64,000 bases of DNA from an uncultured Pelagibacteraceae bacterium. GTDB lineage: Bacteria > Pseudomonadota > Alphaproteobacteria > Pelagibacterales > Pelagibacteraceae. The notes beneath the pieces were generated by a model. The model made no database searches, had not been told where the DNA came from, and saw nothing but the letters and a program-made list of their open reading frames with translations. The translations under genes and the position numbers were made by a program. How positions within the stretch are numbered: the stretch's first letter is position 1; every line of letters starts with the position of its first letter. Positions 44,881 through 53,797 of the stretch are shown here, piece after piece. The stretch lies in contig CACDZM010000001.1 in the NCBI GenBank assembly GCA_902557215.1, positions 186,001-250,000 of the forward strand, written 5' to 3'.

Positions 44881-44929
44881 ACAACTAGATGTTGTATGCA
44901 CAAATCATTAATATACTATATAATCAGTA
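44881..44929. promoter_or_regulatory. Candidate NrdR-type box pair upstream of nrdA
   Basis: ACAACTAGATGTTGT (44881-44895) is an imperfect NrdR-like dyad and TACTATATAATCAGTA (44914-44929) resembles the ACACTATATATAGTGT consensus. Their offset is about 33 bases (typical spacing is near 31-32). They lie 35-83 bases upstream of the nrdA ATG. The match is not strict. Confidence 0.35.
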
Positions 44930-44934
44930 AATCA

Positions 44935-44954
44935 ATAGAACATTTATAGAACAT
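44935..44954. repeat. Tandem ATAGAACAT direct repeat (11-bp period)
   Basis: ATAGAACAT occurs at 44935-44943 and 44946-44954, an exact two-copy repeat with an 11-base period. It lies in the 215-base gap between nrdA and the GT17 gene, and could be an activator site for either. Nothing else in that gap beyond the NrdR-like boxes stands out. Confidence 0.4.
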
Positions 44955-45061
44955 ATCAAAAAAATATCAACAATTAAATTACATAAAATGAACAAATTAA
45001 AGTGTGGTTAAATAAAAACTAGCATCCTAAACAACTATTAAGCGATAATTTAAATTAATAA

Positions 45062-45955
45062 ATGAAAATTTTTGACTGCACAACTTTCTATTCAGAGCAT
45101 CTAATGATGGATTTAAGGTTCAATATATTAAATGAATATGTTGAAAAATTTATTGTTTGTGAATCAACAATTTCTCATAGTGGAAAAAAGAAAAAACTTA
45201 ATTTTGACATTAACAATTATCCTAAATTTAAAGATAAAATTAATTACGTAGTTATTGACGAAGAACCAACAGGAATTATTGGGTTCAAAAACGGCTTAGC
45301 TGAACCACATGAAAAAAGATCAGATAGTTTAAAAAGAATAAATCTTTCATATAATTATATGCTAAGAGCTATTTCAGAGGCTTCCGATGGTGACCTAATA
45401 ATTTTAAGTGATAACGATGAGATACCTAATTTAAACTCAAAGCAATTTAAAAATTCAAAAAAAGATATTATTATCTTTAAACAACTTTTCTTCTATTACA
45501 AATTAAATTTGTTTTATGATTTAGTTCCATGGTATGGTTCCAAAGCAGCGAAGAAAAAAAATCTACTTTCAATGTCCTGGCTTAGAAATCTAAAGAACAA
45601 AGAATATCCTTTTTGGAGAATTGATACACTTTTTTCAAATACAAGATATATTAATTTGGAAATTATAAAAGATGGTGGGTGGCACTTCACTAATCTAATG
45701 ACTGCTGAGAAACTTTATGAAAAATTGAAGAATTTTGGACATCATGACGAATTCGAAATAAGTGGTATGACTGTAGACGATCTTCAAAAAAAGATGGATA
45801 AAAAAGAAGTTTTTTTTAATCATTTTGTCGATAAAGAAAAATACAAAGAAAGATGGAATTATAATTATAAATTAAAAAAAATTGGTTTAGAAAAATTGCC
45901 AAAATATTTACAATTGAATCATAACCAATCAAAATTAAAAAATTGGTTCGATTAG
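45062..45955 (+). CDS. GT17-family glycosyltransferase
   Basis: 297 residues resembling glycosyltransferase family 17: FDCTTFYSEHLMMDLRFNIL at the start, then FIVCESTISHSGKKK and the LSDNDEIPN acidic motif near residue 120. These match the family's fold for N-acetylglucosamine transfer; the bacterial proteins act on surface glycans, with unknown acceptors. It is first in a plus-strand group with an oxidoreductase and a phosphomannomutase. Confidence 0.85.
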   Translation: MKIFDCTTFYSEHLMMDLRFNILNEYVEKFIVCESTISHSGKKKKLNFDINNYPKFKDKINYVVIDEEPTGIIGFKNGLAEPHEKRSDSLKRINLSYNYMLRAISEASDGDLIILSDNDEIPNLNSKQFKNSKKDIIIFKQLFFYYKLNLFYDLVPWYGSKAAKKKNLLSMSWLRNLKNKEYPFWRIDTLFSNTRYINLEIIKDGGWHFTNLMTAEKLYEKLKNFGHHDEFEISGMTVDDLQKKMDKKEVFFNHFVDKEKYKERWNYNYKLKKIGLEKLPKYLQLNHNQSKLKNWFD

Positions 45956-45960
45956 GAAAT

Positions 45961-46944
45961 ATGATTAAATGGGGAATAATCGGTCTTGGTAATATGGCTC
46001 ATAAGTTTGCAAGTTCAATTGAGGAAACTAATAATTCTAAATTAATTGGAATTGCTAGTTTAAGCAATCAAAGACTTAAATCTTTTAAAGAAGAATTTAA
46101 GATTAATGAAAAGAATGCCCACTCAAGTTATGAAGATTTAATTAGCTCAAAAGATATTGATGCAATTTATATTGCAACTTTAAACAATACTCATTTAGAT
46201 CTCATAAAAAAATGCTCTGAAAATAAAAAAGATGTTTTGTGCGAAAAACCTTTTACTCTGAATGATGATGAAGCAGCAGTTGCTAGTAATTTTATTAAAA
46301 AAAATAACATTAATTTTTACGAAGGGATTGCCTATAGAACTCATGATCAAACAAAAATAATTAAAAAAATTTTGGATCAAAAAGAGATTGGAGAAATTAT
46401 TTCTATTGACTCTAGTTTTGGATTTGAAGTAAAAAGAATCAAACCAGACTCTAGATTGTTCAGTAAAAAATTAGGGGGAGGGAGTATTTTAGATATTGGC
46501 TGTTATCCGTTAAGCTTTTTAAACTTATTATTTAATGATAATAATGACTATAAAATTTCAAATGCTAGAGGGGATTTCACATCTACAGGTGTTGATAATC
46601 ATGCACAAGCAGAAATTATAATTAACGACACTATAAACTGCTCTATACAAGTTAGTATTAAAAATAACCTTGAAAATAAAATAAAGATTAAAGGTTCTAA
46701 TGGAGAAATAATTGTAAATAACCCCTGGTTGCCTGATAAAAAATCTACATTAGATATTAAATCAGGAAGTTCATTTCATAAAAAATTCATTAATTCTCAA
46801 TTAAATATTTATGCAAATCAAATACAAAAAATTTCTGATAATTTTGAAAAAAAAATGAATAATGATAGATTTGCAGTCGATATTTCAGATTCTTTAAAGA
46901 TTATGAAAAATCTTTCTTTATGGTCAAATTTAATTAAACAATAA
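45961..46944 (+). CDS. Gfo/Idh/MocA family oxidoreductase
   Basis: 327 residues from the ATG at 45961. A TTG at 45943 extends the frame by six codons, but AGGA sits just ahead of the ATG and the NAD(P) motif IIGLGNMAHK begins at residue 5. EKPFTLN (catalytic Lys) is near residue 93. It likely oxidises or reduces a sugar or nucleotide-sugar in the cytoplasm; its neighbours suggest glycan-precursor work. Only five bases separate it from the GT17 stop. Confidence 0.88.
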   Translation: MIKWGIIGLGNMAHKFASSIEETNNSKLIGIASLSNQRLKSFKEEFKINEKNAHSSYEDLISSKDIDAIYIATLNNTHLDLIKKCSENKKDVLCEKPFTLNDDEAAVASNFIKKNNINFYEGIAYRTHDQTKIIKKILDQKEIGEIISIDSSFGFEVKRIKPDSRLFSKKLGGGSILDIGCYPLSFLNLLFNDNNDYKISNARGDFTSTGVDNHAQAEIIINDTINCSIQVSIKNNLENKIKIKGSNGEIIVNNPWLPDKKSTLDIKSGSSFHKKFINSQLNIYANQIQKISDNFEKKMNNDRFAVDISDSLKIMKNLSLWSNLIKQ

Positions 46945-46946
46945 TT

Positions 46947-48398
46947 ATGTCTGATGTAATTATAGATAAGTTTGGGTTCCGTGAATATGATGCTAGATGG
47001 ATATACAACAAAGATATCAATAAAGCAGGTATCAAAAATTTAGGAAAAGGTTTAGGTACCCAGATTATTAACCATACCAAAAAGAATAATCCAAGGGTAG
47101 TTGTCGGGCATGATTACAGATCATACAGTGAAGAAATTAAATCTGCTCTAAAGGATGGTCTTAAATCAACAGGATGTAACGTAGAAGATATTGGATTATC
47201 ATTATCTCCAATGGTTTATTTTGCGCAATTTGAATTAGATTCTGATGCCGTTGCAATGGTAACAGCTAGTCATAATGAAAATGGTTGGACTGGGGTAAAA
47301 ATGGGAATCAAAAAAGGTTTAACCCATGCTCCAGATGAGATGAAAGAATTAAAAGAAATTACTCTAAATAAAAAATTTCTTAGTGGAAATGGAAATGAAA
47401 AGCAAATTAAAGATTTTGATAAAATCTATAAACAAGATTTAATTAAAAAAAATCAAATAAAAAAAAAGATTAAAGCTGTTGTTGCGTGTGGAAATGGCAC
47501 AGCTGGAATTTTTGCTCCTGATATTTTAAGAGGAATTGGTTGTGAAGTAATAGAACTTGATTGTAAATTAGATTGGACATTTCCAAAATACAATCCAAAT
47601 CCAGAAGATTTAGAAATGTTACGCGCTATAGCAAAAGCAGTTAAAAATAATAATGCTGATATTGGATTTGGTTTTGATGGAGATGGTGATAGGGTTGGAG
47701 TAATTGATGATAAAGGAAATGAGATTTTTTCGGATAAAATAGGTTTATTAATTGCAAGAAATTTAGCAACAGAACATAAAAATTCTAAATTTATAGTCGA
47801 TGTAAAATCAACTGGTCTTTATTCGACAGATGAAGTTTTGAAAGATAACAATTGTGAGACAATATATTGGAAAACAGGACATTCGCACATTAAAAGAAAA
47901 GTAAATAATGAAAAAGCACTTGCTGGATTTGAAAAAAGCGGTCATTTCTTTTTTAATCAACCTTTAGGATATGGTTATGATGATGGAATAAATTCTGCGA
48001 TTCAAGTCTGTCATTTATTAAATAATCAAAATAAAAAGATGAATGAAATCATAAGTGAATTACCAAAAACTTACCAAACACCTACAATGGCCCCTTTCTG
48101 TAAAGATGAAGAAAAATATAAAATTGTAGAGGATCTAGTGAAGGAAGTTCAGAAAATTAAATTAAATAAAATTCTTGTTGATAATCAAGAAATTAATGAA
48201 GTATTAACAGTTAATGGAGTAAGGTTTTCTTTTTCAGATGGCTCATGGGGTTTAATAAGAGCATCATCAAATAAACCTTCATTAGTAGTTGTTACAGAAA
48301 GCCCTACATCTGACAATAGAAAGAGAAAAATTTTTGAATTTATTGATGAATTACTCCAGAAAACAGGGAAAATAGGCGAATATGATCAAAAGATATAG
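46947..48398 (+). CDS. manB: Phosphomannomutase/phosphoglucomutase (ManB/PMM-PGM)
   Basis: 483 residues of the alpha-D-phosphohexomutase family: phosphoserine loop TASHNENGWTG (Ser near 111), metal loop FDGDGDRVGV near residue 243, sugar-binding GFEKSGH near 330 and phosphate-binding loop ESPTSDNR near the C-terminus. It interconverts hexose 1- and 6-phosphates, feeding GDP-mannose or other nucleotide-sugar pathways. Gap to the preceding gene is two bases. Confidence 0.9.
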   Translation: MSDVIIDKFGFREYDARWIYNKDINKAGIKNLGKGLGTQIINHTKKNNPRVVVGHDYRSYSEEIKSALKDGLKSTGCNVEDIGLSLSPMVYFAQFELDSDAVAMVTASHNENGWTGVKMGIKKGLTHAPDEMKELKEITLNKKFLSGNGNEKQIKDFDKIYKQDLIKKNQIKKKIKAVVACGNGTAGIFAPDILRGIGCEVIELDCKLDWTFPKYNPNPEDLEMLRAIAKAVKNNNADIGFGFDGDGDRVGVIDDKGNEIFSDKIGLLIARNLATEHKNSKFIVDVKSTGLYSTDEVLKDNNCETIYWKTGHSHIKRKVNNEKALAGFEKSGHFFFNQPLGYGYDDGINSAIQVCHLLNNQNKKMNEIISELPKTYQTPTMAPFCKDEEKYKIVEDLVKEVQKIKLNKILVDNQEINEVLTVNGVRFSFSDGSWGLIRASSNKPSLVVVTESPTSDNRKRKIFEFIDELLQKTGKIGEYDQKI

Positions 48399-48467
48399 AT
48401 GTTAATAAAATTAATATACAACTTAAAAGTGTTTCTTAAAATATTAAGAATCAATTAATTTTATTGT

Positions 48468-48506
48468 GAGGTGATGGAGGGAGACTGAAATCACCTCTTT
48501 TTTTTT
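48468..48506 (+). terminator. Terminator-like hairpin upstream of DUF2061 gene
   Basis: GAGGTGAT (48468-48475) pairs with ATCACCTC (48490-48497), a 14-base loop and a nine-T run to 48506. It lies 70 bases after manB and 31 bases before the DUF2061 ATG. It may end the manB unit or attenuate the DUF2061 gene. Confidence 0.75.
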
Positions 48507-48536
48507 GGTCAAATTTTACTCACTAAAAACTTTTTA

Positions 48537-48749
48537 ATGACAGATAAAAAAATTAGATCCGTAGCAAAGACTTTTTCATGGAGATTTTTAATATTTATTT
48601 ATTGGATGATATTTGGCTATATTTTTACCGGTTCAATAAAGGTTGCAGGAATTCTTGGAGTTGGATCAATTATTCCTTTATTTTTTTATTATTTTCATGA
48701 AAGAGTTTGGAATAAAATTACATGGGGTAAAGAAATAGATAAAAATTAA
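48537..48749 (+). CDS. DUF2061 membrane protein
   Basis: 70 residues with two membrane helices. The start KIRSVAKTFSWRFLIFIYWM and the HERVWNKITWG end are characteristic of DUF2061. No function is established; some members are fused to adenylylsulfate kinase, which would link it to sulfur metabolism, but I see no such gene here. Convergent with malonyl-CoA decarboxylase, with a three-base gap. Confidence 0.85.
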   Translation: MTDKKIRSVAKTFSWRFLIFIYWMIFGYIFTGSIKVAGILGVGSIIPLFFYYFHERVWNKITWGKEIDKN

Positions 48750-48752
48750 AAA

Positions 48753-50057
48753 TTATAATTTTTTCTTAAGTTTATCAGAAATAATTATATGTTTATTATT
48801 AATGTAATCCTCATGATTTTTTTCTATATTTTTGAGCTCATAAAGATAGTTAACCATAACTCCAAAAGATCTATTAAAACCAACATCTGATACATTTGCA
48901 TTAATAACAATGTCGTCAATTATCGCTCCATTCCCTAAATGAAACCTACATACATCATTTATAGGAAGGTTTTTTTTATTTTTTTCATTCATTAAATAAT
49001 GAGCTACTAATTTTATAATAGCATCTTTATTATCTACAATTCTTTTATCACCAATTCTTAAATCAGATGATCTTAAAAAGGCTAATTTTTCAAAAAACTT
49101 TTCACCCACAATATTTTTAATCTTATTGTCCTCTAAATATGAAAACCAATTCCTAAATCCAATTATCGGTGAAAGAGTACCAAAATTTTTGATATTTGGT
49201 AATTCTTCCTGAATTTCAAAAACAACTCTTTTAATTAAAAAATTTCCAAGGGTTACTCTTTCAAGACCCTGTTGACAATTACTTATTGAGTAAAAAGTTG
49301 CTGTGTCATATTTTTTTTCTCCTTCAGTTCTCGGTTTCATTATTTCTTGAATAGATTTACCTAATCCATTAGTTAAAGCTACTTGTACAAATATTATTGG
49401 CTCATCTTCTAGTGCTGGATGAAAATAAGAAAAAAATCTTCTATCCTCACCTAGTCTTCGCTTAAGTTCATCCATATTCTTTATTTCATGAACCCTTTCA
49501 TATTTCATAATTTTTTCTAAAACTGCAGCTTTTGTATTCCATGTCACTTTATGTAACTTAAGGAAGCCTGGGTTAAACCAGGATTTAAATAACTCGCGTA
49601 AATCGTCATCTAAGGGTTTTAATTCTTGGTTTTTTTTTAAGATTTTTAACAAATCTTCCCTTAAGGAGACAATTGTTGAAATCCCATTAGGTGACATATT
49701 CATTCGTCTAAAAAGTTCTCTCCTTCTACCCTCAGTAACAACAAATAAATTAAAAAGATTATTATCATCTTGTTTTTCTTTATATGCATTTATAGCTTCA
49801 GTCACTTTGGTATGACTGGGTTTATATTTTTCATTTATCTTTTTAAAAAATAATAGTTTATTTTCAGGAGTTAAAGTGTGGTATAAATCGGTAATATCCC
49901 TTGCTACGGTAATCCCAAATGCTGCACCTTTATTCGAAATCAAATCATCACATAGTGAAATGATCGAGTCTAAATTATTTTTTTTTGCTACACTTTTTTT
50001 GAATAATTTCTGACCTACATCCGCAATTGACGAAATTATTTCTTTTAAATTGAACAT
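48753..50057 (-). CDS. Malonyl-CoA decarboxylase
   Basis: 434 residues, matching bacterial and mammalian malonyl-CoA decarboxylases. The typical EIQEELPNIKNFGTLSPIIGF segment (near residue 280) contains the active Ser, and CRFHLGNGA (near 372) contains the catalytic His. It turns malonyl-CoA into acetyl-CoA and CO2. It is the last gene of dctPQM-dusA-tauE-mcd. A CoA-transferase just beyond the start of that operon could supply malonyl-CoA. Confidence 0.92.
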   Translation of the reverse strand: MFNLKEIISSIADVGQKLFKKSVAKKNNLDSIISLCDDLISNKGAAFGITVARDITDLYHTLTPENKLLFFKKINEKYKPSHTKVTEAINAYKEKQDDNNLFNLFVVTEGRRRELFRRMNMSPNGISTIVSLREDLLKILKKNQELKPLDDDLRELFKSWFNPGFLKLHKVTWNTKAAVLEKIMKYERVHEIKNMDELKRRLGEDRRFFSYFHPALEDEPIIFVQVALTNGLGKSIQEIMKPRTEGEKKYDTATFYSISNCQQGLERVTLGNFLIKRVVFEIQEELPNIKNFGTLSPIIGFRNWFSYLEDNKIKNIVGEKFFEKLAFLRSSDLRIGDKRIVDNKDAIIKLVAHYLMNEKNKKNLPINDVCRFHLGNGAIIDDIVINANVSDVGFNRSFGVMVNYLYELKNIEKNHEDYINNKHIIISDKLKKKL

Positions 50058-50089
50058 GATACACTCAAATATATAATTATTTTAAATCT

Positions 50090-50926
50090 TTAGCTTATTG
50101 TTAAATACTCCACGAATGATCTAATAGAGACAATAATTAAAAATGTTCCAAAAATTTTACTTAACAAACCTTTATCGATTTTATACACTGCTTTTGCTCC
50201 AATTCTAGCCATAATCATCGTCACAGGAACAAATACAATAAAACCTAATATATTTATATACCCTAAACTAAATGGAGAATTAACATTATCAATTATATTT
50301 CCACCTATTATCATTGTGATAGTCCCACTTAAAGCAATTAAAAAACCAACTGCAGCTGCAGTGCCTATAGATTTTCTTATATCATAACCAAAAGTTCTCA
50401 TAAAAGGTACCATCAAAGATCCTCCCCCAATTCCGAGTGGAACCGATATGAAGCCAATTATTATGCCAGATATATTTTTTACAAAATTTGAAATTTTTTT
50501 TGGATTTTCCATAATTTTCTCTCTAATAAAAATGAAGAATAATCCTACAATAAATGCAAATATTGAAAAAAATAAAACTAAAGCAGGGGTTTTTAAATTT
50601 ACAGCTAAAAATGTTCCAGCGATGACACCTAAAAGAATAAAAATTCCAAATGATTTTACCATTTTAAAGTCGACAGCATTATATTCCATATGAGTTCTAG
50701 TGGATATTATAGATGTTGGGATAATTATTGCTAAAGATGTTCCAACAGATAAATGCATTCTTGTAACAATATCAAAGTCTAAAACTGTGAAAGCATAATA
50801 TAAAGCTGGGACCATAATGATACCACCACCGACACCTAGCAAACCTGCCATAAATCCTGCAACAGCTGCAGCTCCAGATAAGACTATCAAAAGATTTAGT
50901 AATTCTCCTGAGTTGACAGATTCCAT
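50090..50926 (-). CDS. TauE/SafE family anion exporter (second copy)
   Basis: 278 residues with eight membrane helices and the two repeats with GLLGVGGGIIMVPA and SVPLGIGGGSLMVPF. It overlaps the dusA stop by one base (TAATG) and precedes malonyl-CoA decarboxylase by 32 bases. A role next to an organic acid operon suggests a carboxylate or sulfonate anion rather than only sulfite. It is shorter than the copy at 19142-20236. Confidence 0.88.
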   Translation of the reverse strand: MESVNSGELLNLLIVLSGAAAVAGFMAGLLGVGGGIIMVPALYYAFTVLDFDIVTRMHLSVGTSLAIIIPTSIISTRTHMEYNAVDFKMVKSFGIFILLGVIAGTFLAVNLKTPALVLFFSIFAFIVGLFFIFIREKIMENPKKISNFVKNISGIIIGFISVPLGIGGGSLMVPFMRTFGYDIRKSIGTAAAVGFLIALSGTITMIIGGNIIDNVNSPFSLGYINILGFIVFVPVTMIMARIGAKAVYKIDKGLLSKIFGTFLIIVSIRSFVEYLTIS

Positions 50927-51930
50927 TATGAGCTTATTTGATTAGCTTTTTCATTATTCTGAACAATAGTCATAATATGCTTAGCTTTTTGAAAATCAGA
51001 GTCTCTTGCCATCATATTATCACTTAAATATCTTTTCCAATTTTTTGAACCAATTTGTCCATGATATAGTCCTACGGTATGTCTCATAATATGATTCACT
51101 TTAGTACCTAATTTTACTTCCTTATTTACATACTCTAAAAGTTTTTCTACAACTTGTTCTCTTGTAGGATTTTTCTCTGTATTGAAAATTCCCTTTTCAA
51201 TTTCTATTAAAGAATACGGATTTTGATAAATTGATCTTCCAATCATTACGCCATCACAATAATTTAAATGACTTTTAATTTCCTCAATTTTTGTAACTCC
51301 GCCATTTATAATAATTTCTAAGTTAGAATTTTCTTTTTTTATATCATAAACCATTTTGTAATTTAATTTTGGAATATTCAAATTTTGTTTTGGGGACAGT
51401 CCTGTTAGTACTGCTTTTCTAGCATGTAATATAAAAGTTTTTGTACCGGCATCTCTCATCTTATGAATAAAATTATTTAAATAGTCGAACTCTTCGGTGT
51501 CATCAAAACCAATTCGAGTTTTAGCTGTGACAGGTATTTTACAAGCATTGACCATTGAATTGATACATTCTGCAACTAAATCTGGTTCCTTCATTAAACA
51601 TGCTCCAAACTTATTTTTTTGAACTTTTTTACTTGGACAACCCAAATTAATATTTATTTCGTCATAGCCCATATCCTCAGCAATTTTAGCCACTTCTGCC
51701 AATTCTTCTTTATTAGATCCACCAACTTGTAAAGCTAAAGGTTTTTCCTCGGGACTATAAGATAAAATTTTTTTTCTATCTCCATGAATTGCTGATTTTG
51801 TAGCAACCATTTCAGTATAAAGCATCACGTTTTTACTCATCAATCTTAAAAAGAAACGATCATGTCTATCTGTGCAATCCATCATTGGAGCAACAGATAT
51901 TTTTCTATTTATTTTTTTTTTAAAATCCAA
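50926..51930 (-). CDS. dusA: tRNA-dihydrouridine synthase (DusA)
   Basis: 334 residues: start VAPMMDCTDRHDRFFLR, INLGCPSKKVQKNKFGACLM near residue 97 with the catalytic Cys, HARKAVLTGLSPKQN, and GVMIGRSIYQNP near the FMN site. It reduces uridines in the D-loop of tRNA using FMN. The length and DRHDR motif favour DusA over DusB. It overlaps the dctM gene by 11 bases and the tauE gene by one; it is a housekeeping gene embedded in a transport operon. Confidence 0.93.
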   Translation of the reverse strand: MDFKKKINRKISVAPMMDCTDRHDRFFLRLMSKNVMLYTEMVATKSAIHGDRKKILSYSPEEKPLALQVGGSNKEELAEVAKIAEDMGYDEININLGCPSKKVQKNKFGACLMKEPDLVAECINSMVNACKIPVTAKTRIGFDDTEEFDYLNNFIHKMRDAGTKTFILHARKAVLTGLSPKQNLNIPKLNYKMVYDIKKENSNLEIIINGGVTKIEEIKSHLNYCDGVMIGRSIYQNPYSLIEIEKGIFNTEKNPTREQVVEKLLEYVNKEVKLGTKVNHIMRHTVGLYHGQIGSKNWKRYLSDNMMARDSDFQKAKHIMTIVQNNEKANQISS

Positions 51931-53251
51931 GGTCTTTACCCATTATCTTATCAGGTAACCATGTTACAATCTCAGGAAAAATACATAGGATTACTATAGC
52001 TAAAGCCATTATTATCATAAATGGTATAGAGCCTTTTAAAATTTCTGACAAACTAACGTCTGGGGTAATTCCTTTTATAATATAAAGATTTAATCCAACT
52101 GGCGGTGTTATTAAACCAATCTCCATATTAATTGTAAATACAATAGCAAACCAATAAGGATCAAAACCCAATGTGGTTATCACTGGTAATAATATTGCTG
52201 AAGTCATTACAATAACGGCGACTGGAGGTAAAAAGAAACCAGCGATCAAAAGAAATATATTAATTAAAATAAATACGACCCATTTATTTGTACTTAGTTC
52301 AACCATGCTTTGAGCCAAAGATTGAGTTACATAAAGTTGTGAAAGAGTAAAAGCAAAAAGATATGATGCAGCAATAATGAACATTATCATTACGCTTTCT
52401 TTCATTGAAACTTTAACAATGTTCCAAATCTTTTTTGGCTGATAAATTTTGTAAACAACAGCAATCAAAACAAAAACTAGGAATGCTCCTACTCCAGATG
52501 CTTCAGATGGTGTTGCAACCCCCCCATAAAGAACATACAAAACACCTGCAATAATAGCTAAGAAAGGAAGAATTCTTGGTAAAACTTCAAGTTTTTCTTT
52601 TAGAGTTGGTCTTACTCTATTTCTTAAAGCTTTTGCTGCATCTTTATCAATGAAATAACTGTGTATCAGAGCCCATATCGCGAACATACCTGCCAACATA
52701 AAGCCTGGCACAAGACCACATAAAAATAATCTTCCAATTGATGTTCCTGTTGCAATTCCATAAACAATTAAAACAATACTAGGAGGAATTAAAACTCCTA
52801 AGGTTCCACCAGCCGCAATAGTTCCTGTTGCGATTTGATCAGAATAACCTCTTTTTCTCATTTCAGGTATTCCCATTGTTCCTATCGCAGCACAAGTTGC
52901 TGGGCTAGATCCACTTAAAGCTGCAAAAATTGAACAAGCGCCAATATTTGAAATTACCAATCCACCTGGCACTCTCCAAAGCCATCTATCTAATCCAGTA
53001 TATAAATCTTTTCCAGCAGGAGAATTAGCAACAGCCATTCCCATTAAAATAAACATTGGTATAGAAAGTAAAACAAATGAATTTAATCCTGCAAAAAATG
53101 TTTCAGCAAATACATCAAGCATTTGAAAACCTTCAAATGTAACCAAAAGAGCTATCGAAACAAAACTCAAACCAAATGCAATTGGAATTCCAGAAAAAAG
53201 TACCAATAAGGTAAAAACTGCAACAATTAATGCTATAATCAGTGGATCCAT
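51920..53251 (-). CDS. dctM: TRAP transporter large permease (DctM), second system
   Basis: 443 residues of membrane helices with the DctM motifs GAFLVFVLI near 270 and GGTLGVLIPPSIVL near 157. It pairs with the small permease one base upstream. The N-terminus has the standard ALIVAVFTLLVLFSGIPIAFGL. It likely takes up a carboxylate; DusA follows with an 11-base overlap. Confidence 0.92.
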   Translation of the reverse strand: MDPLIIALIVAVFTLLVLFSGIPIAFGLSFVSIALLVTFEGFQMLDVFAETFFAGLNSFVLLSIPMFILMGMAVANSPAGKDLYTGLDRWLWRVPGGLVISNIGACSIFAALSGSSPATCAAIGTMGIPEMRKRGYSDQIATGTIAAGGTLGVLIPPSIVLIVYGIATGTSIGRLFLCGLVPGFMLAGMFAIWALIHSYFIDKDAAKALRNRVRPTLKEKLEVLPRILPFLAIIAGVLYVLYGGVATPSEASGVGAFLVFVLIAVVYKIYQPKKIWNIVKVSMKESVMIMFIIAASYLFAFTLSQLYVTQSLAQSMVELSTNKWVVFILINIFLLIAGFFLPPVAVIVMTSAILLPVITTLGFDPYWFAIVFTINMEIGLITPPVGLNLYIIKGITPDVSLSEILKGSIPFMIIMALAIVILCIFPEIVTWLPDKIMGKDLGF

Positions 53252-53746
53252 TTATTTAAAATCCTTTTCATCAGTTAATTTTATAATTTCTGCGATATAC
53301 TGTAATATCATCAATAAAGCCCCTAACATCATTGATGAATATGGTATCCATAGTGGTGGATCCCACACAGTTCCTGTTGAATAATTTTTGGTAAATGCTT
53401 CCTCCACCATTAAGAATCCAAAATAAAATAATATTAGGAAAAATAATAAACTAATAGAAGATGTAAAAATTTTTAATCTAACAATATTTTTTTTGGATAA
53501 AAAATCGTAAATCCATTCCATGCTCACATGAGCTTTTTCACTTAGAACATATACACTCCCTATAAAAGTTGAAGCAACCAATAACATTGTGACAAGTTCT
53601 GTTTGCCATGTAATTGCTCTTTGAAAAAAATATCTTTCAAAAACAAGTTCAACGATTACCAAGATTGATAAGAGCAATGCTAATACAGCGAAAGCACCAC
53701 ATGCTTTAGCTATTAGATCGCAAAATTGAAGATACCTTTTTTTCAT
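53252..53746 (-). CDS. dctQ: TRAP transporter small permease (DctQ), second system
   Basis: 164 residues with four membrane helices, the typical DctQ length. Features are RYFFQRAITWQTE (charged region after helix 1) and SEKAHVSMEW. The ATG comes immediately after a hairpin and T-run (53753-53783), whose right arm on the message contains AGGGG, the best Shine-Dalgarno here, so the start may be hidden in the stem. Confidence 0.88.
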   Translation of the reverse strand: MKKRYLQFCDLIAKACGAFAVLALLLSILVIVELVFERYFFQRAITWQTELVTMLLVASTFIGSVYVLSEKAHVSMEWIYDFLSKKNIVRLKIFTSSISLLFFLILFYFGFLMVEEAFTKNYSTGTVWDPPLWIPYSSMMLGALLMILQYIAEIIKLTDEKDFK

Positions 53747-53752
53747 AAAAAA

Positions 53753-53783
53753 AACCCCTATTTAATAAGAATAAATAGGGGTT
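53753..53783 (-). terminator. Hairpin with T-run between dctP2 and dctQ2
   Basis: A 12-bp perfect stem AACCCCTATTTA / TAAATAGGGGTT with a seven-base loop. On the minus strand the right arm ends GGGGTT followed by six T, and then ATG of dctQ. It acts as terminator or protector, and it can bury the dctQ ribosome binding site. Confidence 0.75.
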
Positions 53784-53797
53784 CTTTATATATTATT

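Noticed and set aside
45943-45960. TTG start for the Gfo/Idh/MocA gene
   Set aside because: The ATG at 45961 has its own AGGA and places the NAD(P) motif near the N-terminus as in the family.
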